Below, piece after piece: positions 1 to 10,075 of a stretch of 64,000 nucleotides of DNA (position 1 is the first letter of the stretch; every line of letters begins with the position of its first letter). The stretch is taken from the NCBI GenBank assembly GCA_017745595.1, contig WMBV01000028.1, positions 17,388-81,387 of the forward strand, given 5' to 3'. Position numbers and translations under genes: made by a program. Origin of the DNA: Bordetella petrii. GTDB taxonomy: Bacteria > Pseudomonadota > Gammaproteobacteria > Burkholderiales > Burkholderiaceae_B. The notes beneath the pieces are model-generated. The model saw nothing but the letters and a program-made list of their open reading frames with translations, was not told where the DNA came from and made no database searches.

Positions 1-1
1 G

Positions 2-622
2 GCCAGCCGTCCGCCCGTGCAGCAGGTAGAAGACCGGCAGGCGGGCGATACGCCCGTCACGCCGCCCGCGGCCGCGGCCCCCAAAGCCAATTCCACCGTT
101 GCCGAACTGCAGGCCTTGATCCAGAACCGCCAGGTATCGGAACTGCGCACCACGTATAACGGCACCTATGGCGCCAGCCTGCTGTTCAAGCCCGACGACC
201 TGACCTATTACGCCGCCTTGTTCCAGCAAAAAGATTTCTGGCGCGTGGTGCAGACAAAGTCCGACCAGCAGGCGGAATCCACGTACCGGGCCTTTGCGCG
301 GCAGTCGGCCGACCTGGCCGAAGTGGACATCAAGCGCATCAAGCTGCAAGCCGAATACGCACATTCCGAACGCCTGCTGGCCGAACGCAGCAGCGAACTG
401 GCCACGCTGCAGGCCGACCAGTCGCTGCGCCAGCAGCAAGAACAGCAGGTCGCGGCGCGCCAGGAACAGGCGCGCGTGCAGGCCGCGGCGCTGTCCCAGC
501 AGCAACAGCAGCTGCGCAAAGAGCTTACCGCCATGCAGCGCCAGATCGATGCCTTGCAGGCTCAGCAGGCCGAACTGCAGCGCGCCGACACGCCGGCCGC
601 ATCCCGCAAGAGCCGCAAGTAG
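2..622 (+). CDS. DUF2968-type coiled-coil protein, 5' end cut by window edge
   Basis: The reading frame is open to the left edge, so the N-terminus (probably a signal peptide) is missing; the GTG at 17 is only an internal valine codon. About 206 residues remain. A short proline/alanine-rich linker leads to a conserved block around TVAELQALIQ and ELRTTYNGTYGASLLF, then DLTYYAALFQQKDFWRVVQT, which I recall as the DUF2968 family of Burkholderiales. The C-terminal half is strongly heptad-like and rich in Gln, Glu and Ala (runs of QQQ), predicting a long coiled coil, and ends in a basic tail. Function is unknown; the family is usually predicted to be secreted or envelope-associated. It is convergent with the DUF1178 gene and separated from it by a strong inverted repeat. 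The family name is from memory. Confidence 0.7.
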   Translation, partial: ASRPPVQQVEDRQAGDTPVTPPAAAAPKANSTVAELQALIQNRQVSELRTTYNGTYGASLLFKPDDLTYYAALFQQKDFWRVVQTKSDQQAESTYRAFARQSADLAEVDIKRIKLQAEYAHSERLLAERSSELATLQADQSLRQQQEQQVAARQEQARVQAAALSQQQQQLRKELTAMQRQIDALQAQQAELQRADTPAASRKSRK

Positions 623-637
623 CGCGCCGCGCCGGCC

Positions 638-681
638 GCGCAAACACATACGGGCCCATCTGGGCCCGTATGTGTTTGCGC
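638..681. terminator. Bidirectional terminator hairpin between convergent genes
   Basis: Two perfect 21-nt inverted arms (638-658 and 661-681) are separated by only two bases. The core is GGGCCCA and the outer part of the arms reads CAAACACAT / ATGTGTTTG. It sits 16 bp after the stop of the plus-strand DUF2968 gene and 11 bp after the stop of the minus-strand DUF1178 gene. There is no classic T run, so whether it ends transcription or protects 3' ends is an inference from position. Confidence 0.6.
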
Positions 682-691
682 GCGGCGGCGG

Positions 692-1156
692 CTATTGCAG
701 CCGGTCGTCGTCCAGGAAATCGGGCAGGGCCATGACGTCGATGCCGTCTTCGCTGAGCGCCAGGCGTTCTTCGGCGGTGGCGGTACCCCGGATGGGGCGT
801 TCGTCGGCGTCGCCTTCATGGATGCGGCGGGCTTCTTCGGCAAAGCGCGGGCCGACGTTTTCGGTTTTGCGGACCAGTTCGCGCATCTGCTGCAACACGG
901 CGGCCTGCATGCGGGCCATGGCGGCGGGGTCGGCGGGGCCGGACGCCGGCGCCGTGCCGGCGGCGGGCGAGGGCGCGCGCAGGTGCGCCACGTTCAGGCG
1001 GGGCGCCGACAGGCGCTTGGCGATCTTGGCCGATGCGCACACGGGGCACGTGACCAGGCCGCGCGCCTGCTGCGCGTCGTAATCTTCGTGCGAACCGAAC
1101 CAGCCTTCGAAAACGTGGCCCTGGTCGCATTGCAGGTCGAATACTTTGAGTGCCAT
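692..1156 (-). CDS. DUF1178 family protein
   Basis: 154 residues beginning MALKVFDLQCDQGHVFEGWF, the recognisable start of the DUF1178 family of alpha- and beta-proteobacteria. Two cysteine sites (C10 with H14 near the start; CPVC near residue 40) look like a small zinc-ribbon. An Ala/Pro-rich linker follows, then a helical C-terminal half containing VRKTENVGPRFAEEARRIHEG, the other family hallmark, and an acidic end. No enzymatic function is known. It lies downstream of efp on the same strand with a hairpin-containing gap of about 150 bp, so it is probably transcribed separately. Confidence 0.85.
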   Translation of the reverse strand: MALKVFDLQCDQGHVFEGWFGSHEDYDAQQARGLVTCPVCASAKIAKRLSAPRLNVAHLRAPSPAAGTAPASGPADPAAMARMQAAVLQQMRELVRKTENVGPRFAEEARRIHEGDADERPIRGTATAEERLALSEDGIDVMALPDFLDDDRLQ

Positions 1157-1244
1157 GAGGGATAGATGGGGGGCGCGGCGGCGAATACAAGGCTTGGAAG
1201 CAAGGCTGGCGCGCCCCGCATGCGCCCAGTGTAGCGCTACAGCA

Positions 1245-1270
1245 ATAACGGCGCCTGCCGGCGCCGTTAT
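1245..1270 (-). terminator. Hairpin downstream of efp
   Basis: An 11-bp perfect stem (ATAACGGCGCC at 1245-1255 with GGCGCCGTTAT at 1260-1270) and a 4-base loop, 38 bp past the efp stop codon. No clear T tract follows on the minus strand, so termination is inferred mainly from position. Confidence 0.45.
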
Positions 1271-1307
1271 GGAAACCGCGGGGCGGGCGGCAATGCCCGC
1301 CGGGCGA

Positions 1308-1865
1308 TCAGTTCACGCGGCTGCGGTATTCGTGGGTGCGCGTGTCGATTTCGATCTTGTCGCCGATGGCGCAGAACAGCGGCACGCTGAGCTCGTAGCC
1401 GGTGTTGATCTTGGCCGGCTTGAGCACCTTGCCCGAGGTGTCGCCGCGCACGGCGGGTTCGGTGTAGGTGATTTCGCGGACCAGAATGGTGGGCAGTTCG
1501 ACCGAGATGGCGCGGCCGTCGTAGAAGACCACTTCCACGGGCATCGCTTCTTCAAGGTAGTTCAGGGCATCGCCCATGCTTTCGGCTTCGATCTCGTACT
1601 GGTTGTACTCTTCGTCCATGAAGACGTACATGGGATCGGCAAAGTACGAATACGTGCACTCTTTGCGGTCGAGCACGACGACGTCGAATTTTTCGTCGGC
1701 CTTGTAGACCGATTCGCTGCCCGAGCCGGTCAGCAGGTTCTTGAACTTCAGCTTGACCACGGCCGCGTTGCGGCCGGACTTGTTGTATTCGGCCTTTTGG
1801 ACCACGAGGGGGTCTTTGCCGACCATGATCACGTTGCCGACTCGTAATTCCTGAGCGGTTTTCAT
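1308..1865 (-). CDS. efp: Elongation factor P, arginine-32 type
   Basis: 185 residues, the usual EF-P length, with three beta-barrel domains: a KOW-like N-terminal domain (1-64), a central OB domain and a C-terminal OB domain ending [29 protein letters not shown] sequence. EF-P enters the ribosome between the P and E sites and rescues stalling at polyproline. The modified residue at the domain I loop tip is arginine (AEYNKSGRN, Arg32), not lysine. Arg32-type EF-Ps are rhamnosylated by EarP, and the gene directly upstream is earP, so the call is firm. A GGAG ribosome-binding site lies 9 bases before the ATG. The 147-bp gap to earP could hold its own promoter. A hairpin follows at 1245-1270. 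Confidence 0.98.
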   Translation of the reverse strand: MKTAQELRVGNVIMVGKDPLVVQKAEYNKSGRNAAVVKLKFKNLLTGSGSESVYKADEKFDVVVLDRKECTYSYFADPMYVFMDEEYNQYEIEAESMGDALNYLEEAMPVEVVFYDGRAISVELPTILVREITYTEPAVRGDTSGKVLKPAKINTGYELSVPLFCAIGDKIEIDTRTHEYRSRVN

Positions 1866-2012
1866 CGATTAAAACTCCGGGTGATATAGCGCGCTCGCCG
1901 TGCTTGCGCGCAGGTGCCGGCATGGCGGCCCACGTGCCCCGGGAGGCTGTCAAAGTCGAGGCCTGGCTCGACGCAACATGCGCGGGCAAAGGAACTCGGA
2001 AAACTCTCTATT

Positions 2013-3122
2013 CTAGCGTTTCTTGAGTAATTCTGCGCAGAAATCGGCCAAAGTGTCCCCTAAATCGGGGCGCGCGGCCTGTTGGGCGTCCCAGGCACGA
2101 GCCGCTGTTTGCCAGGCGTTCCAGGCGGGCGCTGCCAGCGCGGCGGGCAAGGCGGCGGCGCTGGCCGCCGCCGCGCCGGCGGGCGCATTCCAGGCGCGGA
2201 TCAGGGCCTGGGCCTGGGGCGGGGCGGGGTAGCGCGCCAGCCAGGCGTCGAGTTTTTCCAGGTGGACGTCGCCCTCTTGGGGGTAGATATGCCACACCAA
2301 CGGGCGCGCGGCCCATGCCGCCCGCACGAAAGAATCTTCGCCGCGCACCAGGTTCAGGTCGGCGCACCAGAGCAGGCGGTCGAAGTCGGGTTGCGGCACG
2401 AATGGCACCCGGGCCAGCCGCAGGGCGCCGCCGGCCGCGCCTTCCAGGCCCGGGGCGACGCCTTCGGGCGCCAGCAGCAGCGTGGGCCGCGCGTCGCGCG
2501 CCAGCGCCTGGGCCAGGGCGGCGGCGGGCGCGTGCGGGTAGCAGAACAAGGTCGCCAGGCGGGCCCCGGCGCGCCAGCCGGCCAGGTCGGCATCGCCCAG
2601 GCCCAGCTGGCGCAGGAAGGCCTCTTGTGCGGGTCGCGAGGCCTGGAAGGCGTCGCGTTCGGCGCTCAGGCCCGGTTCGCGCAGCAGGCCGCCGGTGGCG
2701 GGAGTGAATCCGGGAAAGAAGAAGTACTTGACCAGGCCATCGGGGCGCCGCGACGGCAGGCCGTGGCAGCTTTCCACCCAGGTTTCGGCACTGAGGTATT
2801 CGAGGTTGATCCACACCGGCGGCCGGGCGCGCATGGCCTGCACGAAGGCGGGGGGCGGGTCGCAGGCAAAGGCTTCGATGACGACCTCGCCGGGCGCCAG
2901 GTCGGGCGGTTCGGAGCCCCAGTGCACGATGTCGATGCCCGCCAGCCGCTGCAGCGCGGCGTCGGCCGCGATGCCGGGCTGGATGCGGGCAAAGGCCCGC
3001 AGATCGTCGGTCCAGAGGCGCACCTGCCAGCCGCGCCCGTGCGCCAGCCGTCGCGCCAGGCGCCAGCACACGCCGATGTCGCCGTAGTTGTCGACGACCC
3101 GGCAGAAGATGTCGGCCCGCAT
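2013..3122 (-). CDS. earP: EF-P arginine rhamnosyltransferase EarP
   Basis: 369 residues. EarP is an inverting GT-B-fold glycosyltransferase that transfers rhamnose from dTDP-beta-L-rhamnose to Arg32 of EF-P in the cytoplasm. Family motifs are all visible: VVDNYGDIGVCWRLARRL near the start (Asp11 and Asp15 match the catalytic aspartates known in Pseudomonas and Neisseria EarP), VWINLEYLSAETWVESCHGL, FFPGFTP, NLVRGEDSFVRA (Glu262, matching the essential glutamate) and PLVWHIYPQEGDVHLEKL. I place the start at the ATG at 3122, where MRADIFCRVVDNYGD matches the family start; the frame stays open upstream. It follows the DUF2863 gene with a 14-bp gap and precedes efp, so the three probably form one transcription unit. 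Confidence 0.96.
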   Translation of the reverse strand: MRADIFCRVVDNYGDIGVCWRLARRLAHGRGWQVRLWTDDLRAFARIQPGIAADAALQRLAGIDIVHWGSEPPDLAPGEVVIEAFACDPPPAFVQAMRARPPVWINLEYLSAETWVESCHGLPSRRPDGLVKYFFFPGFTPATGGLLREPGLSAERDAFQASRPAQEAFLRQLGLGDADLAGWRAGARLATLFCYPHAPAAALAQALARDARPTLLLAPEGVAPGLEGAAGGALRLARVPFVPQPDFDRLLWCADLNLVRGEDSFVRAAWAARPLVWHIYPQEGDVHLEKLDAWLARYPAPPQAQALIRAWNAPAGAAAASAAALPAALAAPAWNAWQTAARAWDAQQAARPDLGDTLADFCAELLKKR

Positions 3123-3136
3123 GGCGGTGCCTGGCT

Positions 3137-4339
3137 TCAGTGGAACTGGGCCGGCGCGGTGTCGGCGTCTTCGGGCAGCTCGGCGTGCACCAGTTCGCCC
3201 AGCGGATTGGGAAACTGCGGCGCGCCGCAGTCTTCGCAATATTCGGGCGGCAGCAGGCCCGGAATGCGGCGCACGTCGTGTACGCCGTATTCTTTGAGCA
3301 GGGCGGTGATTTCGTCGACCGTGTCGGGCGCGTCGTCGTCGGCCGGCTGGTCTTCTTCGCGGCCATACAGCGGCCAGACGCAGCCATAGTAGACGTCGTT
3401 GCTGTTGCGGGCGGTGAAGCCGACGCGGTATTCGTCGATGCGCACATCGCCGCAACCGGCCACGACCGCGCGCAATTCGCCCGGGGCCAGGTTGACCGCG
3501 CTTTCCAGCCAGTTGACGGCGGCCCGCAGCGACAACGGCCGCACGCGGCGGTCGGCTTCGCGGTTGCTGAGGTAATAAGCGTCGGGCAGCAGGCATTCGA
3601 TGCCGCAGCCGGGCAGCAGCGCGGCCAGGGTGGGCTGGGCCTGTTCGACCCAGTTCGCCAGGCAGGCATCGCGGCTGTGGGCGGCATCGCCGGGTTGTTC
3701 TTGCCAGCGGAAGATGGGCGCGTGCTGGGGCACCGCCACGGCCGCGACCACATAACGCGTATCGGCCAGCATGTTGGCGGTTTCGGTCTCGTCGCTGAGC
3801 GCCGGCTTGGCGGTTTCGGCGCCCAGTGCCTGGCTGCCCAAGCGCTGCAGCCACTGCCACGTTTCGGAAAACGTGCGCGGCATCTGGTCGATGCTGACCA
3901 GCCAGGGCATCAGGGCCGCGCGGGTGCCTTCGGCCAGCACGTGGCCGTGCAACTGCGCCAGCAAGGCCTGTTGCGCCGGCGCCGCGATGGGCCCGGTGGG
4001 AATCGCGTAGCGCGTCCAGGCCACCACCGGCGCCACCAGCAGCAGGACGTCGTAGCGTTGGCCGTTCTTGTCGACGTGCATGGATTCGGACAGGGTCTCG
4101 GCCTGTTCGATCAGCACTTCGTAGGCGCCCGGATCGCGCTGCGCGAGGTGATCGAGCGCGGATTCGAGGGGGGCATCCTGGCCGCCGCGCAGCAGCTTGG
4201 AGATGGCCTCGGCGAGCAGGTTTTCCCAGTACAGGTCCTCGACCCTGCTGCCGGAGCGGTTCAGCGACTGCGCAAGCGCCACCAGCCGCGATGCATCGCG
4301 GCCGAGGCGGGAAGAAGAGGGGCTTCGGGCTCGGGCCAT
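3137..4339 (-). CDS. DUF2863 family protein
   Basis: 400 residues from the ATG at 4339 (MARARSPSSSRLGRDASRL); a TTG at 4360 would add seven residues but neither start has a strong ribosome-binding site. The protein belongs to DUF2863, a beta-proteobacterial family of unknown function often found beside earP and efp. Visible features are a helical N-terminal region, a core with LLLVAPVVAWTRYAIPTGPI, and a C-terminal CEDCGAPQFPNPLGE motif whose two cysteines could bind a metal. No signal peptide or membrane segment is apparent, so it is probably cytoplasmic. The stop lies 14 bp before the earP start, suggesting co-transcription and perhaps a link to translation. Confidence 0.85.
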   Translation of the reverse strand: MARARSPSSSRLGRDASRLVALAQSLNRSGSRVEDLYWENLLAEAISKLLRGGQDAPLESALDHLAQRDPGAYEVLIEQAETLSESMHVDKNGQRYDVLLLVAPVVAWTRYAIPTGPIAAPAQQALLAQLHGHVLAEGTRAALMPWLVSIDQMPRTFSETWQWLQRLGSQALGAETAKPALSDETETANMLADTRYVVAAVAVPQHAPIFRWQEQPGDAAHSRDACLANWVEQAQPTLAALLPGCGIECLLPDAYYLSNREADRRVRPLSLRAAVNWLESAVNLAPGELRAVVAGCGDVRIDEYRVGFTARNSNDVYYGCVWPLYGREEDQPADDDAPDTVDEITALLKEYGVHDVRRIPGLLPPEYCEDCGAPQFPNPLGELVHAELPEDADTAPAQFH

Positions 4340-4418
4340 TGTCTTGTTGCGGGTGTCCAAAGTAAGGGGCGGAAACCCACTAGTTTAACGCCGGCCCGGT
4401 TCCGGCCCGCCCCGGCTG

Positions 4419-4513
4419 GTCAGGTGTCAGGCTCCGCAGGTGCCTGACACCGAAGCGGGCAGCCAGTGTTTCAATCGAACGGTGTCAGGCACCTGCGGAG
4501 CCTGACACCTGAC
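4419..4513. repeat. Dispersed inverted repeat, copy 1
   Basis: Two perfect 34-nt inverted arms (4419-4452 and 4480-4513) flank a 27-base spacer. Within each arm a shorter imperfect palindrome recurs (GGTGTCAGG / CCTGACACC), so the single strand can fold into one long stem or two smaller hairpins. A diverged copy with the same plan is at 20396-20483. It starts 29 bp past the acnA stop codon on the minus strand, so it could act as a terminator or 3'-end stabiliser of acnA mRNA. Confidence 0.85.
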
Positions 4514-4541
4514 GCGGCTGGGGCGGGGCCGTTGCCGGCCG

Positions 4542-7241
<2,700 letters not shown>

Positions 7242-7348
7242 GATGAGACTCCGTGGGTTTAGGACCGCGTAAAGCTGCCATTTTGTGGCGTTTTGGCGCG
7301 CTTGTCATTGTATGTGAGACAAAACGACCTGGCCCGCATTGGTCTTTG

Positions 7349-7369
7349 GTCTTATATCTTATATAAGAC
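7349..7369. promoter_or_regulatory. 21-bp palindromic operator shared with acnB
   Basis: Perfect inverted repeat with arms GTCTTATAT and ATATAAGAC around CTT, 107 bp upstream of the acnA start codon. The identical 21 bases occur upstream of acnB at 42519-42539. The AT-rich TCTTATATAAGA core resembles GntR-family operators. It overlaps a possible plus-strand promoter (TTGGTC at 7339-7344, 17-base spacer, TATAAG at 7362-7367). The regulator is not encoded in this window. Confidence 0.8.
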
Positions 7370-7373
7370 TTGC

Positions 7374-7474
7374 CGTGGCAGTCAAAGTTCCGCGCCCTTC
7401 CGCATCGCAGGGTGGCCGGCCGCGGCCTCCGCCGCGAACCCCGCCCCCGGGTTATCCCCGGTGGCGGGGTTTTT
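7374..7474 (+). ncRNA. Candidate small RNA in the acnA upstream region
   Basis: A possible sigma-70 promoter (-35 TTGGTC at 7339, spacing 17, -10 TATAAG at 7362) is followed about 100 bases later by a textbook intrinsic terminator (7437-7474), with no open frame between. The terminator precedes the acyl-CoA dehydrogenase gene and has no other obvious transcript to end on the plus strand. The -10 lies inside the palindrome shared by acnA and acnB. The boundaries are approximate and expression is unproven. Confidence 0.35.
7437..7474 (+). terminator. Intrinsic terminator on the plus strand
   Basis: Stem of 14 base pairs with one mismatch (AACCCCGCC at 7437-7445 with GGCGGGGTT at 7463-7471, continued by CCGGG / CCCGG-type pairs), a five-base loop, then TTTTT and ATTATT. 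It lies between the divergent acnA and acyl-CoA dehydrogenase genes, where no protein-coding transcript would need it. Confidence 0.85.
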
Positions 7475-7565
7475 ATTATTCCTTCACCATTTCTACTATA
7501 GAAGAAAATATTTTACTGGGCTGAAAAATATGCCGCCCGCCCATGCACCCGGCCCGGAGGCCCCG

Positions 7566-8741
7566 ATGTCTCGCGACGATGACGAACTGACTGTCGACCA
7601 ACGAACCCTGCGCGACAGCGCGGCGCAGTACCTGCGGCGCGAGGTGGCCCCTACCGTTGCCGCGTTTGAGGCCAAGGGCGAATTCGACTGGACCTTGCCC
7701 CGGCGCCTGGCGGATTTCGGTTTGCTCGGCGGCTTTCTGCCCCAGGACCGTGGCGGATTCGACCTGAGCCACCTGGACTACGCCCTGCTCATGGAAGAGG
7801 CGGGGTATTGCTGGCACAGCCTGCGCTCGACGCTGAACACCATGAACATGGCCGTATTGCTGCTCGACTCGCTCGGCACGCCCGAGCAGAAGCAGCGCTA
7901 CCTGGCGCCCTTGCTGGCCGGCGACCTGCGCGTCTGGATCGGCATTACCGAACCGGATCACGGGTCCAACGTGGCCGGGCTCGAAACCCGCGCCCGTCGC
8001 CAGGGCGATCACTACGTCATCAACGGCAGCAAAATGTGGATCACCAACGGCGCCGTGGCCGAACTGGGTATCTTGATGGCGCGCGTCGTGCCGGGCGCGG
8101 CCGGCGAGCCCGGCGGCATCACGGCATTTCTGGTCGACCGCGAGCAGACGGCGTTCACCGCACGGCGCCTCGAAACCATGATCCTGCGCTCGACGGTCAC
8201 GTCCGAGATGTCGTTCCAGGACGCGAAGGTGCCGGCCGGCAATGTGCTGGGCAACGTCGGCGAGGGGCTCAAAGCCATATTGCGCGGACTGAACTTCGGC
8301 CGCCTGGCGGTAGCCGCCGGCGCGGTGGGCGCGGCCCAGGCCGCGCTGGATCTGTCGGTGGAATACGCGCGCACCCGCAAGCAATTCGGCCTGCCTATCG
8401 GTGGCTTCCAGCTGGTGCAAAAAATGGTGGTGGACATGAAGGTGAAAACCGACGCGGCCCGCCAACTGTGCCGGCGGGCCGCCCGCGCGCTCGACCGCGG
8501 CATGGCGGCCCGCATGGAATGCTCGGTGGCCAAGCTGTATGCGGCGCAGGCCGCCCACGAAGTGGCCGACCTGGCCTTGCAGGTGCACGGCGGCATGGGC
8601 TACAGCAAAGAATATCCCATCGAACGAATTTTCCGCGATACGCGGGGCGCCGTCATTCCCGAGGGCACCAGCGAAATCCAGACGCTGATCATCGGCCGCG
8701 ACCTGCTGGGCATTTCGGCGTTCGGCGGCGCGCCGGCCTAG
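7566..8741 (+). CDS. Acyl-CoA dehydrogenase (glutaryl-CoA dehydrogenase-like)
   Basis: 391 residues from the ATG at 7566, chosen because CGGAGG sits just upstream; the frame is open further left without a better start. FAD-dependent dehydrogenation of an acyl-CoA to an enoyl-CoA. All three domains are present: helical N-terminus, beta domain with GITEPDHGSNVAGLETRARR and INGSKMWITNG (FAD contacts), and C-terminal helical domain with YARTRKQFG and IERIFRDTR. The catalytic base is Glu366 in PEGTSEIQ. The EPDHGSN and ITNG motifs resemble glutaryl-CoA or methylsuccinyl-CoA dehydrogenases more than long-chain ones. It opens a cluster with MaoC hydratase, citryl-CoA lyase-like enzyme, racemase and CoA-transferase, so the substrate is probably a short branched or dicarboxylic acyl-CoA. 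The exact substrate cannot be read from sequence. Confidence 0.92.
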   Translation: MSRDDDELTVDQRTLRDSAAQYLRREVAPTVAAFEAKGEFDWTLPRRLADFGLLGGFLPQDRGGFDLSHLDYALLMEEAGYCWHSLRSTLNTMNMAVLLLDSLGTPEQKQRYLAPLLAGDLRVWIGITEPDHGSNVAGLETRARRQGDHYVINGSKMWITNGAVAELGILMARVVPGAAGEPGGITAFLVDREQTAFTARRLETMILRSTVTSEMSFQDAKVPAGNVLGNVGEGLKAILRGLNFGRLAVAAGAVGAAQAALDLSVEYARTRKQFGLPIGGFQLVQKMVVDMKVKTDAARQLCRRAARALDRGMAARMECSVAKLYAAQAAHEVADLALQVHGGMGYSKEYPIERIFRDTRGAVIPEGTSEIQTLIIGRDLLGISAFGGAPA

Positions 8742-8804
8742 CGCCGCCCGGCCCGCCACCGCAATCCTTTCCATCCACCGATTCGATCCCAAGGAGCCCC
8801 TGGC

Positions 8805-9311
8805 ATGTCTGATCGCCTGTCCGCATTGGCCCAGGAACACGTTCTCTGCTTCGACGACTTCACCGTGGGCGACAGTTTCAAGACGTCCGCGCGCACGGTC
8901 ACAGAGGCCGACGTGGTGAATTTCGCGGGCTTGTCCGCCGATTACAACTCACTGCATGTCGATGCCGAGTTCGCCGGGCAGACCCTGCACGGCGGGCGGA
9001 TCGCCCACGGCCTGCTGGTGCTGTCGATTACCTCCGGCCTGTGCACGCGGCTGCCGCTGATGAAGTATCTCGAACCGTCGATCCTGGGGTTGAAGAACCT
9101 CGAATGCAAGTTCATGCGTCCGTGCAAGCTGGGCGACACCATTCATGTGCGGCTGGGCATCGCCGGCAAGACCCCGGGCAGGAAGCCGGGCCGGGGCACC
9201 ATCGCGATGACGCGGGTGGCCGTCAACCAGCATGGCGAGGACGTCATGGAAAGCACCTGGCACCTGGTCGTCAAGACGCGCGATGCGCAAGCCGCGGGAG
9301 AACGGCCATGA
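8805..9311 (+). CDS. MaoC-type (R)-enoyl-CoA hydratase
   Basis: 168 residues with a single hot-dog fold. The active-site region is recognisable: VNFAGLSADYNSLHVDAEFA carries the Asp and His of MaoC/PhaJ hydratases, and HGGRIAHGLLVLSITSGL follows. The enzyme adds water to an enoyl-CoA. RBS AAGGAG lies 11 bases before the ATG. Its stop codon overlaps the start of the citryl-CoA lyase-like gene (ATGA), showing translational coupling. It is the likely next step after the acyl-CoA dehydrogenase upstream. A second, more diverged MaoC-like gene lies at 13879. Confidence 0.9.
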   Translation: MSDRLSALAQEHVLCFDDFTVGDSFKTSARTVTEADVVNFAGLSADYNSLHVDAEFAGQTLHGGRIAHGLLVLSITSGLCTRLPLMKYLEPSILGLKNLECKFMRPCKLGDTIHVRLGIAGKTPGRKPGRGTIAMTRVAVNQHGEDVMESTWHLVVKTRDAQAAGERP

Positions 9312-10075
9312 AGCCGGCCGCGCCCACCACCGCGATCGCCCGGCATTCCGCCGACAGCATCCACGTGCGCGAACGGGACCTCGTCAAGGAACTGATCGGC
9401 CAGGTGTCGTTCACCGAGATGATGTACCTGCAACTGATGGGGCAGCGCCCGACCGCGCTGCAGTGCCAAGTGCTGGACGCCGTACTGGTCACCCTGATGG
9501 AGCATGGCTTTACGCCCAGCTCCATCGTGGCGCGCCAGATCTACGACTCCACGCCCGAAGCCATGCAGAGCGCGATCGCCGCGGGCATCCTGGGGGTCGG
9601 GGGCACGTTCATCGGCACCATGGAAGGCGCCGGCCTGCTGATCGAAGACCTGTTGTCCCAGCCGCAGCGCATGCGCGAACGGGCCGCCGACATCGCGCAA
9701 GGGCATGCGCAGCGCCGCCAGCCGGTACCGGGATTTGGCCATCCGTTTCACAAGCCCGACGACCCGCGCTCGCCGCAACTGTTCGACGTGGCGCGCCGGC
9801 ATGGCGCGCAGGGACGCCACATCGATGCCTTGACGATCTTGTCCGAAGAGGTGGACCGGGCCTTCGGCAGGCACCTGACCATCAATGTCACCGGTGCCGT
9901 GGCTGCCGTGCTGGGCGAGATCGGCATGCCGCAGAAGATCATGCGCGGCATTGCCGTCGTAAGCCGGGCGGCCGGCCTGGTGGGGCATATCCACGAAGAG
10001 CAGAACAAGCCTTCGGCGCGTTTCGTCTGGGACCTGGTCAGCAAGAACGTGCCGTACGCGAAGGAGACACCATGA
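9308..10075 (+). CDS. Short citrate-synthase-fold protein (citryl-CoA lyase type)
   Basis: 255 residues, much shorter than citrate synthase (about 430) and the size of stand-alone citryl-CoA lyases. The motif VPGFGHPFHKPDDPRS matches the citrate synthase site that holds the second catalytic histidine, and GHIHEEQNKPSAR matches the CoA-lyase end of the fold. The region that normally reads LHGG with the first catalytic histidine reads GGTFIGTMEGAG here, without histidine. A C-C cleavage (or Claisen condensation) of a hydroxy-acyl-CoA formed by the neighbouring hydratase is the natural role; citramalyl-CoA-like substrates are possible. It overlaps both neighbours by ATGA, in a tight operon with MaoC and Bug genes. 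The family assignment is fairly sure, the reaction is not. Confidence 0.8.
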   Translation: MKPAAPTTAIARHSADSIHVRERDLVKELIGQVSFTEMMYLQLMGQRPTALQCQVLDAVLVTLMEHGFTPSSIVARQIYDSTPEAMQSAIAAGILGVGGTFIGTMEGAGLLIEDLLSQPQRMRERAADIAQGHAQRRQPVPGFGHPFHKPDDPRSPQLFDVARRHGAQGRHIDALTILSEEVDRAFGRHLTINVTGAVAAVLGEIGMPQKIMRGIAVVSRAAGLVGHIHEEQNKPSARFVWDLVSKNVPYAKETP

